Assembly: GCA_009914615.1 (NCBI GenBank)
Contig: WNDX01000036.1
Coordinates: 1 to 32,974 of the forward strand
Source: Herbaspirillum frisingense
GTDB taxonomy: Bacteria > Pseudomonadota > Gammaproteobacteria > Burkholderiales > Burkholderiaceae_D
Reading direction: 5' to 3'
DNA length: 32,974 nt
In this document: piece after piece, positions 18,859-28,853 of the stretch
Position numbering within the stretch: position 1 is the first letter of the stretch
How the letters are laid out: every line of letters starts with the position of its first letter
Position numbers and translations under genes: made by a program
Notes under the pieces: model-generated
What the model saw: the letters and a program-made list of their open reading frames with translations, nothing else
Told to the model about the DNA's origin: nothing
Databases searched by the model: none

Positions 18859-20595
18859 ATGCAAAAATTCAAATTAACAGTGCTCTCTGCTGCGTTGGTC
18901 ATGGCGGGTATGGCCGGCAGCGCGTGGGCAGACACCAAGGCCGCCGAGAAATGGGTCGATGCGGAATTCCAGCCCAGCACCTTGTCGCGCCAGCAGCAGG
19001 TCAGCGAGATGCAATGGTTCATCGATACCGCCGCCAAGCTCAAGGCCAAGGGCGTCAAGGAAATCCACGTGGTTTCCGAAACCCTGGACACCCACGCCTA
19101 TGAATCGAAGACCCTGGCCAAGGCGTTCGAAGAAATCACCGGCATCAAGGTCATCCATGACGTGATCCAGGAAGGCGACGTGGTCGAGAAGATGCAGACC
19201 TCGCTGCAATCGGGCAAGTCGATCTATGACGGCTGGGTCAACGACTCCGACCTGATCGGCACTCACTATCGCAACGGCCAGACCGTGGTGCTGACCGACT
19301 ACATGGCCGGCCCCGGCAAGGAATATACCAACCCCGGCCTGGACCTGAAGGACTTCATCGGCACCAGCTTCACCACCGCGCCCGACGGCAAGCTGTACCA
19401 GCTGCCCGACCAGCAGTTTGCCAACCTGTACTGGTTCCGCGCCGACTGGTTCGCGCGCAAGGATCTGCAAGACAAGTTCAAGGCCAAGTACGGCTATGAA
19501 CTGGGCGTGCCGCAGAACTGGTCGGCCTACGAGGACATCGCCGCCTTCTTCACCAACGACGTGAAGGAACTGGACGGCAAGAAGATCTACGGCCACATGG
19601 ACTATGGCAAGAAGGACCCGTCGCTGGGCTGGCGCTTCACCGATGCCTGGCTGTCGATGGCCGGCGCCGCCGACAAGGGCTTGCCGAACGGCCTGCCGGT
19701 GGACGAGTGGGGCATCCGCGTGGCGGACGACGAGTGCACCCCGGTGGGCGCCTCGATGGCGCGCGGCGGCGCGACCAACTCGCCGGCTGCGGTGTATGCG
19801 CTGACCAAGTACCTGGACTGGATGAAGAAGTACGCGCCGCCCGAAGCACTGGGCATGACCTTCTCGGAAGCCGGCCCGGTGCCCGCGCAAGGCCACATCG
19901 CGCAGCAGATCTTCTGGTACAGCGCCTTCACCGCGGGCATGACCAAGCAAGGCCTGCCGGTGGTGAACACCGATGGTTCGCCCAAGTGGCGCATGGCGCC
20001 CGGTCCGCACGGCCCGTACTGGAAGGACGGCATGCAGAACGGTTACCAGGACGTCGGTTCCTGGACCTTCCTGAAGAGCACCCCGCCTGACCAGATGGCC
20101 GCGGCCTGGCTGTACGCGCAGTTCACGACCTCCAAGACCGTGTCGCTGAAGAAGTCCATCGTGGGCGTGACCTTCATCCGCGATTCCGACATCCGCTCGG
20201 ATTACTTCACCAAGAACGCGTCCAAGTATGGCGGCCTGATCGAGTTCTACCGCAGCCCGGCGCGCGTGGCGTGGACCCCGACCGGCACCAACGTGCCGGA
20301 CTATCCGAAGATGGCGCAACTGTGGTGGAAGAACATCTCCTCGGCGATCTCCGGCGAGAAGACACCGCAAGGCGCGATGGATAACCTGGCCGACGAGATG
20401 GACGGCATCATGGCGCGCCTGCAGCGCGCCGGCATGAAGCAGTGCGCTCCCAAGCTGAATCCGAAGAAGGACCCGGCCAGCTGGATGTCCGACAAGGGCG
20501 CGCCGTGGAGCAAGCTGGCCAACGAGAAGCCGAAGGGCGAGACCATCCCCTACGACAAGCTGTTGCAGGCATGGAAGGACGGTCGCGTACGCTGA
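18859..20595 (+). CDS. glpV: Glycerol ABC transporter periplasmic binding protein GlpV
   Basis: A 578-residue solute-binding protein. The N-terminus is a signal peptide: MQKFK, a hydrophobic core, and cleavage after SAWA (about residue 22). The ATG at 18859 follows GAGGAG by five bases; a GTG one codon earlier is less likely. The long size and the many Trp and Tyr residues fit the sugar- and polyol-binding class. It is separated from glpU by 134 bases, which may hold an extra promoter or processing site for high expression of the binding protein. A hairpin terminator follows. Confidence 0.9.
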   Translation: MQKFKLTVLSAALVMAGMAGSAWADTKAAEKWVDAEFQPSTLSRQQQVSEMQWFIDTAAKLKAKGVKEIHVVSETLDTHAYESKTLAKAFEEITGIKVIHDVIQEGDVVEKMQTSLQSGKSIYDGWVNDSDLIGTHYRNGQTVVLTDYMAGPGKEYTNPGLDLKDFIGTSFTTAPDGKLYQLPDQQFANLYWFRADWFARKDLQDKFKAKYGYELGVPQNWSAYEDIAAFFTNDVKELDGKKIYGHMDYGKKDPSLGWRFTDAWLSMAGAADKGLPNGLPVDEWGIRVADDECTPVGASMARGGATNSPAAVYALTKYLDWMKKYAPPEALGMTFSEAGPVPAQGHIAQQIFWYSAFTAGMTKQGLPVVNTDGSPKWRMAPGPHGPYWKDGMQNGYQDVGSWTFLKSTPPDQMAAAWLYAQFTTSKTVSLKKSIVGVTFIRDSDIRSDYFTKNASKYGGLIEFYRSPARVAWTPTGTNVPDYPKMAQLWWKNISSAISGEKTPQGAMDNLADEMDGIMARLQRAGMKQCAPKLNPKKDPASWMSDKGAPWSKLANEKPKGETIPYDKLLQAWKDGRVR

Positions 20596-20626
20596 TTTGT
20601 CAGCGTTACGCTGCATGTTGGCCAAG

Positions 20627-20661
20627 ACGTCATTCCGGCGAGGGCCGGAATGACGTTTTTT
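20627..20661 (+). terminator. Intrinsic terminator / REP-like hairpin between glpV and glpK
   Basis: ACGTCATTCCGGC (20627-20639) and GCCGGAATGACGT (20644-20656) form a 13-bp perfect stem with a GAGG loop, followed by six T. The stem sequence is like the dispersed GTCATTCC...GGAATGAC elements of many proteobacteria. It should reduce but may not abolish read-through into glpK. Confidence 0.85.
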
Positions 20662-20750
20662 CATATCGGCCTGCGTGGCCGGAACAGTAAGGCAATCCGC
20701 CGCCCGGCATCGCGAGATGGCGTACGGCGACGTATCTTGTAAGGGATGTC

Positions 20751-22238
<1,488 letters not shown>

Positions 22239-22290
22239 ATCCGCGACCGGCGTCTTGAGCGGGCCTGAAATCGCCAAATTGTTGCTTTTA

Positions 22291-22324
22291 CGGAACAAGT
22301 TTCCGTGTGGAATCTGCCTATAAT
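22291..22324 (+). promoter_or_regulatory. Candidate promoter for the fecR-ompA pair
   Basis: A perfect TATAAT box (22319-22324) lies 73 bases before the FecR-domain gene. Upstream is CGGAA-CAAGT-TTCCG (22291-22305), a 5-5-5 inverted repeat where an activator or repressor could bind. No good -35 exists at 17 bases, which fits an activator-dependent promoter. Confidence 0.45.
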
Positions 22325-22397
22325 TGCGTTTTCTGCGCATCCGATGGCCTGTCTTATGCAGGCGATCGGACGCGTTCAAAACGACAAAGGGGAAGAC

Positions 22398-22889
22398 ATG
22401 CAGCGCGGCCCGGTTTCGCAAGTGATATGGCGCGCGCCCGCGCTGGTGGCGGTACTGGCATCCATGTGGATGAGCGTCGCCGTGGCGCAGACGGCGGACA
22501 AGCCGGTGAGGACCCAGGCCGGCATCGTCAAGGTGGTGAGCGGCGACGTGCAGGTGCAGCGCCAGGAGCAGAAGCTGCCGGCGCAGGTCGGCGACAAGCT
22601 CTATCCCGGTGACCGCGTGGTGACCGCCGCCGACGCCGCGATCGGCATCACCCTGCGCGACGACACGCTGATGTCGCTCGGCCCCCGATCCAGCTTCGTG
22701 CTGGAAGACTTCAAGTTCAACGAGAGTTCGGGCGAAGGCAATATCGCCGCGCGTCTGGCCAAGGGCACCTTGCGTTACGTCTCGGGCCTGATCGGCAAGC
22801 ACTCCCCCGAGCGCCAGCAGATTTCCACGCCCACTGCGACCATTGGCATCCGCGGCACCGATTTCATCGTGGAGGTGGCCAGTGAATAA
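22398..22889 (+). CDS. FecR-domain exported protein
   Basis: A 163-residue protein with an N-terminal export signal (hydrophobic segment about 10-28, likely cleavage after VAVA). A FecR-type beta domain follows, with the hallmarks GDVQVQR, LYPGDRVVTAADAAIGITLRD and the final TATIGIRGTDF. The ATG at 22398 has GGGGAAG ahead. FecR domains in Gram-negatives sense or transmit envelope signals. Here the partner is an OmpA-like lipoprotein whose GTG start lies inside this gene, so the two are translationally coupled. No ECF sigma factor is nearby, so classic iron signalling is unlikely. Confidence 0.85.
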   Translation: MQRGPVSQVIWRAPALVAVLASMWMSVAVAQTADKPVRTQAGIVKVVSGDVQVQRQEQKLPAQVGDKLYPGDRVVTAADAAIGITLRDDTLMSLGPRSSFVLEDFKFNESSGEGNIAARLAKGTLRYVSGLIGKHSPERQQISTPTATIGIRGTDFIVEVASE

Positions 22890-23472
22890 GCCGCTCCTCC
22901 TGTGTCTTGCCGCGCTCGTGCTGGCCGGGTGTGCCGGTCCCAAGGAGCGTTTCGTGCTGCTGCCGCAGCCGGACGGTTCTGCCAGCAGCATCGTGGTGAA
23001 GACTGCCAGCGGCGAGACTGCACTGACCTCCGCGTATGCCGCCGTCGAAACCGAAGGCGGCAAGGCCGGCAAGACCGCCACCTTGTCCGACGCCGAGGTG
23101 CAGACGCGTTATGCGCCGGTGATGCAAAACCTGCCGCAGCGTCCGCGCAGCTATGAGTTGCTGTTCGAACTGGGCAGCGATCGCCTGACACCGCCCTCGC
23201 GCAAGCTGTTGGAGCAAGCCATCGAAGACTTCCGTAAATTCCCTGCCGGCGAATTCATCCTGGTCGGCCATGCCGACAACATCGGCAGCGACGCCATCAA
23301 CGAGAGTCTGTCGGTGCGTCGCGCCCGCCTGGTGGAGCGTGAGTTGGTGCGCGCCAAGATCGAGCCGCTGAGCATCGAGGTGGTCGGCAAGGGCGCACGC
23401 GAGCCGCGCGTGCCGCAGAAGAAGGGCGTGCCGGAACCGCGCAACCGCTTCGTGGAGATCCGCATCCGGTGA
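22882..23472 (+). CDS. OmpA-family peptidoglycan-associated lipoprotein
   Basis: A 196-residue protein from a GTG start at 22882, with GGAGG six bases upstream and an eight-base overlap with the FecR gene. The signal peptide ends in the lipobox LAGC (Cys17), so it is an outer- or inner-membrane lipoprotein. The C-terminal OmpA domain (about 85-196) shows ELLFELGSDRL, ILVGHADNIGSD and NESLSVRRARLV, the pattern that binds peptidoglycan diaminopimelate. In other bacteria such FecR plus OmpA pairs usually precede a CHASE2 adenylate or guanylate cyclase; no such gene follows here. Confidence 0.88.
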   Translation: MNKPLLLCLAALVLAGCAGPKERFVLLPQPDGSASSIVVKTASGETALTSAYAAVETEGGKAGKTATLSDAEVQTRYAPVMQNLPQRPRSYELLFELGSDRLTPPSRKLLEQAIEDFRKFPAGEFILVGHADNIGSDAINESLSVRRARLVERELVRAKIEPLSIEVVGKGAREPRVPQKKGVPEPRNRFVEIRIR

Positions 23473-23510
23473 CCGGGCGGCGAGCGCGATGCCTGGCGCC
23501 CGTGCAAATG

Positions 23511-23547
23511 AAAATGCCGTTCAGTCGAAACTGAACGGCATTTTTTT
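23511..23547. terminator. Intrinsic terminator, probably bidirectional
   Basis: AAAATGCCGTTCAGT (23511-23525) and ACTGAACGGCATTTT (23530-23544) pair perfectly across a CGAA loop, with seven T on the plus strand and four on the minus. It separates the convergent OmpA-lipoprotein and HD-GYP genes. Confidence 0.93.
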
Positions 23548-23592
23548 CCTGTCGCGCCGGGACGGAGCTGGAGCGCTACCGGCAAACACGGC

Positions 23593-24807
23593 TCAGGACG
23601 GCGCGCGCGTGCTCAGCAGTTGCATCGAGTCCAGATGGCTGAGCCGAGCCCATTCTTCGCCGCCGCGCGCGACGATGGTGTCGGCTTCCGGCGTGGCCAG
23701 CAGGTCGAGGATCTGGGTGTCGCTGACTTCCATGTTGTCGTCGTAGCTGAAGACCTTGAGCACCGGACGCGTGAGATCCTTGGCGTTCTGCCGGATCACG
23801 AAACCCGAGCGTCCGGATTCCAGTTTGACGATGGAGCCCACCGGGTAAATGCCCAGCGTCTTGACGAAGGCCAGGAACATGGCGCGGTCGAAATGGCCGG
23901 TCCAGGTGGCCATGGCCGAGATCGCTTCGGCCGGATCCCAGCCATGCTTGTAGGGGCGGTCGGAAGTGAGCGCGTCATACACGTCGCAGATCGCGGCCAT
24001 GCGCGCATACAGCGTGATGGTGCCGCCGCGCTGGCCTTCCGGATAACCGTTGCCGTCGATCTTTTCATGATGGTGCAGGCAGACATCGCGCGCGTAGTCG
24101 GGAACGTTGGGATCCTGGCTCAGGTATTTGTAGCCCAGCTCGGGATGCTTGCGCACCAGCGCGAATTCTTCCTCGGTCAGCTTGCCGGGCTTGTTGAGGA
24201 TGTCATGCGGGATGAATGCCTTGCCGATGTCGTGCAGGAAGCCGCCCAGGCCGGCCTCGCGGCAGGAGGCTTCATCCAGGCCCAGGGTGCGGCCCAGCGC
24301 CACCATCAGGGCGCACACCGCCACCGAGTGCAGGTAGGTGTATTCGTCAGCCAGTTTCAGGCGCACCACGCTCAATAGGCCATTGGGGCTTTGCAGCACC
24401 GAACCGGCGATGTCTTCGACCACCGACACGCAGCGATCCATGTCCAGCACCTTGCCCATGCGGATTTCGCTGAACATGGCCTTGGTCGCTTTCTTGGCGG
24501 TTTCGCGCAGGGCGATGGCGTCCAGCAGCGCGGGATCGAGTTCGGGGGCGGGCGGTTCTTCCGGCGCCGCTGCTTGGGGTTCGGCGTCGGGCTCGGACGG
24601 TGCGTCGTCGCCGGGCGCGGCGACATCCTTGCCCTTCGAGATATCGATCCAGCAATAGGCGATCCCGCTGGCGTGCGCCTGCTTGAGCTCGTTGGCGTTC
24701 TTGAGGAGGAACTTGTTCTTCCAGAAGGGATGGTCCAGCCATGCGGCTTCGAAGCCGCAGAAGTACATCCCGAGGACCAGATCCTCCACTTTTATTTTCT
24801 TCAGCAT
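23593..24807 (-). CDS. HD-GYP domain c-di-GMP phosphodiesterase (DUF3391 + HD-GYP)
   Basis: A 404-residue cytoplasmic protein. The N-terminus (about 1-130) resembles DUF3391 and includes a Pro/Glu/Ala-rich linker near 62-90. The C-terminal HD-GYP domain has the metal motif HDIGK (about 192-196), HHHEKIDGNGYPEG (about 244-257) and CDVYDALTSDRPYK. All residues needed for c-di-GMP hydrolysis to pGpG or GMP are visible. The gene is monocistronic and convergent with the OmpA-lipoprotein gene. It likely lowers c-di-GMP and so favours motility over biofilm. No receiver domain is present, so its input signal is unknown. Confidence 0.92.
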   Translation of the reverse strand: MLKKIKVEDLVLGMYFCGFEAAWLDHPFWKNKFLLKNANELKQAHASGIAYCWIDISKGKDVAAPGDDAPSEPDAEPQAAAPEEPPAPELDPALLDAIALRETAKKATKAMFSEIRMGKVLDMDRCVSVVEDIAGSVLQSPNGLLSVVRLKLADEYTYLHSVAVCALMVALGRTLGLDEASCREAGLGGFLHDIGKAFIPHDILNKPGKLTEEEFALVRKHPELGYKYLSQDPNVPDYARDVCLHHHEKIDGNGYPEGQRGGTITLYARMAAICDVYDALTSDRPYKHGWDPAEAISAMATWTGHFDRAMFLAFVKTLGIYPVGSIVKLESGRSGFVIRQNAKDLTRPVLKVFSYDDNMEVSDTQILDLLATPEADTIVARGGEEWARLSHLDSMQLLSTRAPS

Positions 24808-24986
24808 GTCAGGATTTTTCTCCGGCGCGCCGGGGAAAAAGTTATCTCGGTTTTATCGTATTGGCTAGGGTTGGGGCCGCACGCGGCTCCCCATCCGGGG
24901 TTGCCGTTTGTTAATGATCTCATATGGGACGGCGGATGGGAACGGCCGAGGTCATCCCGAGACACCCGCGGGCCCGGCGCGGGCGA

Positions 24987-25015
24987 TTGTCCACGCCCGT
25001 GAAACTTGCTAACAT
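24987..25015 (+). promoter_or_regulatory. Sigma-70 promoter of the fluoride riboswitch
   Basis: TTGTCC (24987-24992) and TAACAT (25010-25015) are separated by 17 bases. The predicted transcript start falls at about 25021-25023, the first bases of the aptamer, which supports both calls. Confidence 0.65.
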
Positions 25016-25020
25016 GCGCG

Positions 25021-25080
25021 CCGGAGATGGCATTCCTCCCCGAACCGCCGCCGGCTCACGCCGGGGCTGATGATGCCTAC
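25021..25080 (+). ncRNA. Fluoride riboswitch (crcB motif)
   Basis: The conserved crcB-motif elements occur in order: GGAGATGGCATTCCTCCCC, GAACCGCC, a variable stem, and GGCTGATGATGCCTAC. The structure is consistent. P1 pairs GGAG (25023-25026) with CTCC (25035-25038). A GC-rich second stem pairs GCCGGC with GCCGGGGC around a TCAC loop. The pseudoknot-type helix pairs GGCAT (25029-25033) with ATGCC (25073-25077). Just downstream GTAGGC (25104-25109) is complementary to GCCTAC (25075-25080) and would compete with that helix, a plausible part of the expression platform. It precedes a CLC-F antiporter, as expected for this class. Confidence 0.93.
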
Positions 25081-25171
25081 GGATACCTGGACGACCGGGG
25101 ACTGTAGGCGCGCGCCTGAAGCATCTTCCCGTTTCCGTCGGCCAGGCTGGATTACCCCAACCGCCTGCGCC

Positions 25172-26425
25172 ATGACAATATTTTCCAAGCTCCCGGAGCC
25201 CTTGCGCCTGCTGCCCTACGTCGGCAAATGGTGTCTCATCGCCTCGTTGGTGGCCTTGCTGGCCGGCAGCGCCTCGGCTTTCTTCCTGTTTTCGCTCGAT
25301 CTCGCCACCCGCACGCGCGAGGCCCATCCCTGGCTGTTGTGGCTGTTGCCGGTGGCCGGGTTTGCGGTGGGCTGGATCTATCTGCATGCCGGCCGCTCGG
25401 TGGAGGCCGGCAACAACCTGCTGATCGACGAAATCCACGACCCGGCCAAGGTGGTGCCGCTGCGCATGGCGCCGTTGGTGCTGATGGGGACGGTGGCGTC
25501 GCACCTGTTCGGTGCGTCGGTCGGGCGCGAAGGCACGGCGGTGCAGATGGGCGGGGCGCTGGCCGACCAGCTGACCCATGTGTTCGGCCTGCGCCACGAG
25601 GATCGCCGCATCCTGCTGATGGCCGGCATCAGCGCCGGCTTCTCCTCGGTGTTCGGCACGCCCATGGCCGGCGCCATCTTCGGACTGGAAGTGCTGGCCA
25701 TCGGCCGCATGCGCTACGACGCCATCTTCCCCTGCTTCGTCGCCGCCATCGCCGCCGACCAGGTCGGCTTGCTGTGGGGCGTGCACCATACCCATTACCC
25801 GATGGCGGCCGGCACGCCGGTGACGCTGTGGAGCGCGGCCGCGGTGATCGCCGCCGGCATGCTTTTCGGCCTGGCCGGGATGGCCTTCGCGCGCGGCACG
25901 CACGCGCTGTCGGCCTTCATGAAAAGGCGGGTGGCCTATGCGCCGCTGCGTCCCTTCCTCGGCGGCGTCGTGGTGGCGCTGGCGGTCTGGACCTGCGGCA
26001 CGCACCGTTATATCGGCCTGGGCATCGACGTCATCGTCGACGCCTTCCGGCAGCCGCTGGCGCCCTGGGATTTCCTGGGCAAGGGTTTGTTTACCGTGGT
26101 CTCGCTGGGCGCCGGTTTCAAGGGCGGCGAGGTGACGCCGCTGTTCTACATCGGCGCGACGCTGGGTAATGCGCTGGCGCCGCTGCTGCATCTGCCGTTC
26201 CCGCTGCTGGCGGCGCTCGGCTTCGTCGCCGTGTTTGCCGGCGCGGCCAATACGCCGCTGGCTTCCACCGTGATGGCGATCGAACTGTTCGGCGCCGGCA
26301 TCGGGCCCTTCGCGGCGCTGGCCTGCGTGGTCAGCTATCTGTTTTCCGGCCATGCCGGCATCTACCGCGCGCAACGCGTGGGCCACGCCAAGCACGAGGG
26401 CGTGGCGAGAGAAACCGGCAAGTAG
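25172..26425 (+). CDS. CLC-F type fluoride/proton antiporter
   Basis: A 417-residue CLC-family membrane protein. It differs from chloride CLCs in the places that mark the fluoride branch: the first filter segment reads EAGNNLLIDEI (about 78-88) instead of GSGIP. Other motifs are GREGT with gating Glu120 and FKGGEVTPLF with Glu320, Val321 and Thr322, matching the Glu-Val-Thr track described for CLC-F. The ATG at 25172 gives a normal N-terminus; the open frame continues upstream but through the riboswitch. The fluoride riboswitch ahead is independent evidence for the substrate. The protein expels F- from the cytoplasm in exchange for H+. Confidence 0.92.
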   Translation: MTIFSKLPEPLRLLPYVGKWCLIASLVALLAGSASAFFLFSLDLATRTREAHPWLLWLLPVAGFAVGWIYLHAGRSVEAGNNLLIDEIHDPAKVVPLRMAPLVLMGTVASHLFGASVGREGTAVQMGGALADQLTHVFGLRHEDRRILLMAGISAGFSSVFGTPMAGAIFGLEVLAIGRMRYDAIFPCFVAAIAADQVGLLWGVHHTHYPMAAGTPVTLWSAAAVIAAGMLFGLAGMAFARGTHALSAFMKRRVAYAPLRPFLGGVVVALAVWTCGTHRYIGLGIDVIVDAFRQPLAPWDFLGKGLFTVVSLGAGFKGGEVTPLFYIGATLGNALAPLLHLPFPLLAALGFVAVFAGAANTPLASTVMAIELFGAGIGPFAALACVVSYLFSGHAGIYRAQRVGHAKHEGVARETGK

Positions 26426-26464
26426 AAAAAAAGCGGCCCGTCCATTGGCGGACGGGCCGAAAAA
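26426..26464 (-). terminator. Intrinsic terminator oriented to the minus strand
   Basis: CGGCCCGTCC (26434-26443) and GGACGGGCCG (26450-26459) form a 10-bp stem with a six-base loop. On the minus strand seven T follow; on the plus strand five A follow, so it is a proper terminator only for leftward transcription. It lies directly after the CLC-F stop codon. No minus-strand gene lies to its right before 28854. Confidence 0.75.
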
Positions 26465-26957
26465 TCGTCCGCCGGATGTCGTCTCAGCGGACAAGGGGGA
26501 AAGAGGAGACCCCACGTGCAGCTACTGTAGGCCCCGAAAATTAAGCCAGACTTAAGCCGGCAAATTTTTATTGCCGACCCGCAACGTAGCGCGCATGCAT
26601 CAGCCCCGTGAATATTTTCAGGAGATTTAGACATTCCTGAACGCCCGCTGTTACGCTTGGGGCGCACACGAACACGTATCGACAATAGGGAAAAGCCGGG
26701 CGATCGCGGCGATTCAAGGCAGCGCGGGGGGCGCGCCGGCATCTGTCGAGTCTTTCCTCGCGCGGCGTTGTCGCTACGCTTCGCCGTCGTCTTTTCCTCC
26801 AGCGCGGAGGTCAGCACTAACGTTTTAGTCACACATTCCTTTTTACTCTCCACGCTGGACTGCAGCGGCTGCCGCAAGGCCCGCCCGGTCCGCTTGCAAG
26901 TTCGAGCTGTCCGGTTTTCCGGAGCCGATCACCCTCTGACCGCTTTGTGAAAACACC
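26465..26957. other. Long intergenic region upstream of the MCP gene
   Basis: About 490 bases with no convincing coding region. TTAAGCC occurs twice 11 bases apart (26542-26559). A TAAG...GCCGAC arrangement (26553-26578) only partly fits a sigma-28 flagellar promoter. The region should contain the MCP promoter. It may also encode a minus-strand small RNA ending at the terminator 26426-26464; no promoter for such an RNA was identified. Confidence 0.35.
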
Positions 26958-28775
26958 ATGAAATTCTCTTCCCTGCGTACCCGGCTCATCGCCATCTGCG
27001 CCGGCATTGTCGTATTGGCAATGCTGGCCATCGTGCTGGCCAACTTCATGACCGCGCGTTCGCGCACCATGGCTTCCCTGGATAACCAGATGGAACAACT
27101 GGCGCAAAGCCAGGCCGCCACCATCGCCGAATGGGTGACCTCCAAGAAGATGGTGGTGACCTCCATCAAGCAGGCTGCGGATGCGCCCGAGCCGCTGCCC
27201 TTCGTCAAGGCCGCCGAGCAGGCCGGCGGCTTCGACCTGGCCTATGTGGGCTATGCCGACAAGCACGCCGTCTTCTCGCAAGACCGCAAGCGCGCGGCCG
27301 ACTACGATCCGACCCAGCGTCCGTGGTACAAGCAGGCCGCCGCCACCAGCGGCCCGATCGTGACCGCGCCCTATACCAGCGCCAGCACCGGTCGCCTGCT
27401 GGTGACCTTCGCCGAAGCCGTCGGCGGCGCCGGGCAGGTGAGCTCGGTGGCGGCAGCCGACGTGCTGCTCGATACCGTGGTCAACAATGTGGTGGCCATC
27501 AAGCCCACGCCCAACAGCTACGCTTTCCTGGCCGACCTGAGCGGCAAGATCATCGCCCACCCGAATGAAAAGCTGCGCCTCAAGCCGCTGTCGGATCTGG
27601 ACGGCGCCATCAGCGCGCAATCGCTGGGCGACGCCGCGGCCGTCCACGGCCACCAGGACGTCAAGCTGGACGGGCAGAGCAAGATGCTGTTCTCCTCCCG
27701 CGTGGCCGGCACCGACTGGATCCTGGTGGTGGCGCTGGATCGCGCCGACGCCCTGGCGCCGCTGACCGCCATGCTGGCCACCTCGGCCGTGACCGCCGTG
27801 CTGGTGACGATCCTGGCCGCGCTGGTGCTGGGCGCCCTGGTGTCGCGCGCGCTGCGCCGCATGTCGCTGGTGCAGGATGCGCTGGAAGAAATCGCCGATG
27901 GCGACGGCGACCTGACGCGCCGCCTCGACACCCACGGCAGCAACGATGAGCTGGCGCGCATCGGCGCCGCCTTCAATCGCTTCGTGGACAAGGTGGAAGG
28001 CGTGATGATCGACATCCGCGATGCCAGTCACACCATCCATGCCGCCTCGCGCGACATCGCCAGCGGCAACATGGATCTGTCGCAGCGCACCGAGTCGCAA
28101 GCCAGCTCGCTGGAAGAGACCGCCGCCGCCATGGAAGAGCTGACGTCCAGCGTGCGCCACAACGCCGACAACGCGATGCAGGCGAACCAACTGTCGCAGT
28201 CGGCTTCCGAGATCGCCGGCCGCGGCGGCGCGATGGTGGAGCAGGTGGTGCAAACCATGAGCGCCATCAACGCCTCTTCGCAAAAGATCGTGGATATCAT
28301 CAGCGTGATCGACGGCATCGCGTTCCAGACCAATATCCTGGCGCTGAACGCCGCGGTGGAAGCAGCCCGTGCAGGCGAGCAGGGGCGAGGCTTCGCCGTG
28401 GTCGCATCGGAAGTGCGTTCGCTGGCGCAGCGCTCGGCCACCGCCGCCAAGGAAATCAAGGTGCTGATCACCGACTCGGTCGGCCAGGTCAGCGCCGGTG
28501 AGCAGACCGTCAGCGAAGCCGGCGCCACCATCCGCAGCGTGGTGGAAAGCGTGCAGAAGGTCAGCGACGTGGTGGCCGAGATCAGCTCCGCCAGCCGCGA
28601 GCAGAGCCAGGGCATCAACCAGACCAACGACGCCGTGGCGCACATGGACCAGGCCACCCAGCAGAACGCCGCGCTGGTGGAAGAAGCCGCTGCCGGCGCG
28701 CAGTCGTTGCAGGAGCAGGCCGGCCGCCTGGCCAGCATCGTCGCCTTGTTCAAGTTAAGCGAGGCGCGCGCGTAA
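26958..28775 (+). CDS. Methyl-accepting chemotaxis protein (Cache sensor, HAMP, MCP signal domain)
   Basis: A 605-residue chemoreceptor. Transmembrane helix 1 spans about residues 9-30. A periplasmic double-Cache sensor (about 35-265) contains [14 protein letters not shown] and an RLLVTF segment. Helix 2 spans about 270-298, the HAMP domain about 295-350, and the cytoplasmic signalling domain about 370-595. The highly conserved tip, including [20 protein letters not shown], lies near residue 455-480. The C-terminus ends in KLSEARA without a CheR-tethering pentapeptide. It should feed an attractant or repellent signal to CheA/CheW. Cache domains of this kind commonly bind amino acids or small organic acids; the ligand is not determined. 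Confidence 0.94.
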   Translation: MKFSSLRTRLIAICAGIVVLAMLAIVLANFMTARSRTMASLDNQMEQLAQSQAATIAEWVTSKKMVVTSIKQAADAPEPLPFVKAAEQAGGFDLAYVGYADKHAVFSQDRKRAADYDPTQRPWYKQAAATSGPIVTAPYTSASTGRLLVTFAEAVGGAGQVSSVAAADVLLDTVVNNVVAIKPTPNSYAFLADLSGKIIAHPNEKLRLKPLSDLDGAISAQSLGDAAAVHGHQDVKLDGQSKMLFSSRVAGTDWILVVALDRADALAPLTAMLATSAVTAVLVTILAALVLGALVSRALRRMSLVQDALEEIADGDGDLTRRLDTHGSNDELARIGAAFNRFVDKVEGVMIDIRDASHTIHAASRDIASGNMDLSQRTESQASSLEETAAAMEELTSSVRHNADNAMQANQLSQSASEIAGRGGAMVEQVVQTMSAINASSQKIVDIISVIDGIAFQTNILALNAAVEAARAGEQGRGFAVVASEVRSLAQRSATAAKEIKVLITDSVGQVSAGEQTVSEAGATIRSVVESVQKVSDVVAEISSASREQSQGINQTNDAVAHMDQATQQNAALVEEAAAGAQSLQEQAGRLASIVALFKLSEARA

Positions 28776-28805
28776 GCGTCAGCATGCCGGTCGCGACCGG
28801 TAACC

Positions 28806-28834
28806 AAAAAGGGCAGCCTCGGCTGCCCTTTTTT
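28806..28834. terminator. Bidirectional intrinsic terminator
   Basis: GGGCAGC-CTCG-GCTGCCC (within 28811-28828) is flanked by five A on the left and six T on the right. It lies between the convergent MCP and Fsr-like genes and can end both transcripts. Confidence 0.92.
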
Positions 28835-28853
28835 CATGCATGGTGTGGCGCGC

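Noticed and set aside
18874-20664. Minus-strand open frame of 596 codons opposite glpV
   Set aside because: Low-quality composition and no ribosome site; the plus strand encodes a complete binding protein with a signal peptide.
25107-25116. GGCGCGCGCC palindrome after the riboswitch as a terminator
   Set aside because: The stem would leave no loop and no U-tract follows, so it was not called as a terminator.
25070-25171. N-terminal extension of the CLC-F frame
   Set aside because: It begins inside the fluoride riboswitch, lacks a ribosome site and adds a non-family N-terminus; the ATG at 25172 is preferred.
26362-26877. Minus-strand open frame of 171 codons upstream of the MCP gene
   Set aside because: It runs through the terminator hairpin and into the CLC-F gene, has no ribosome site and no domain pattern.
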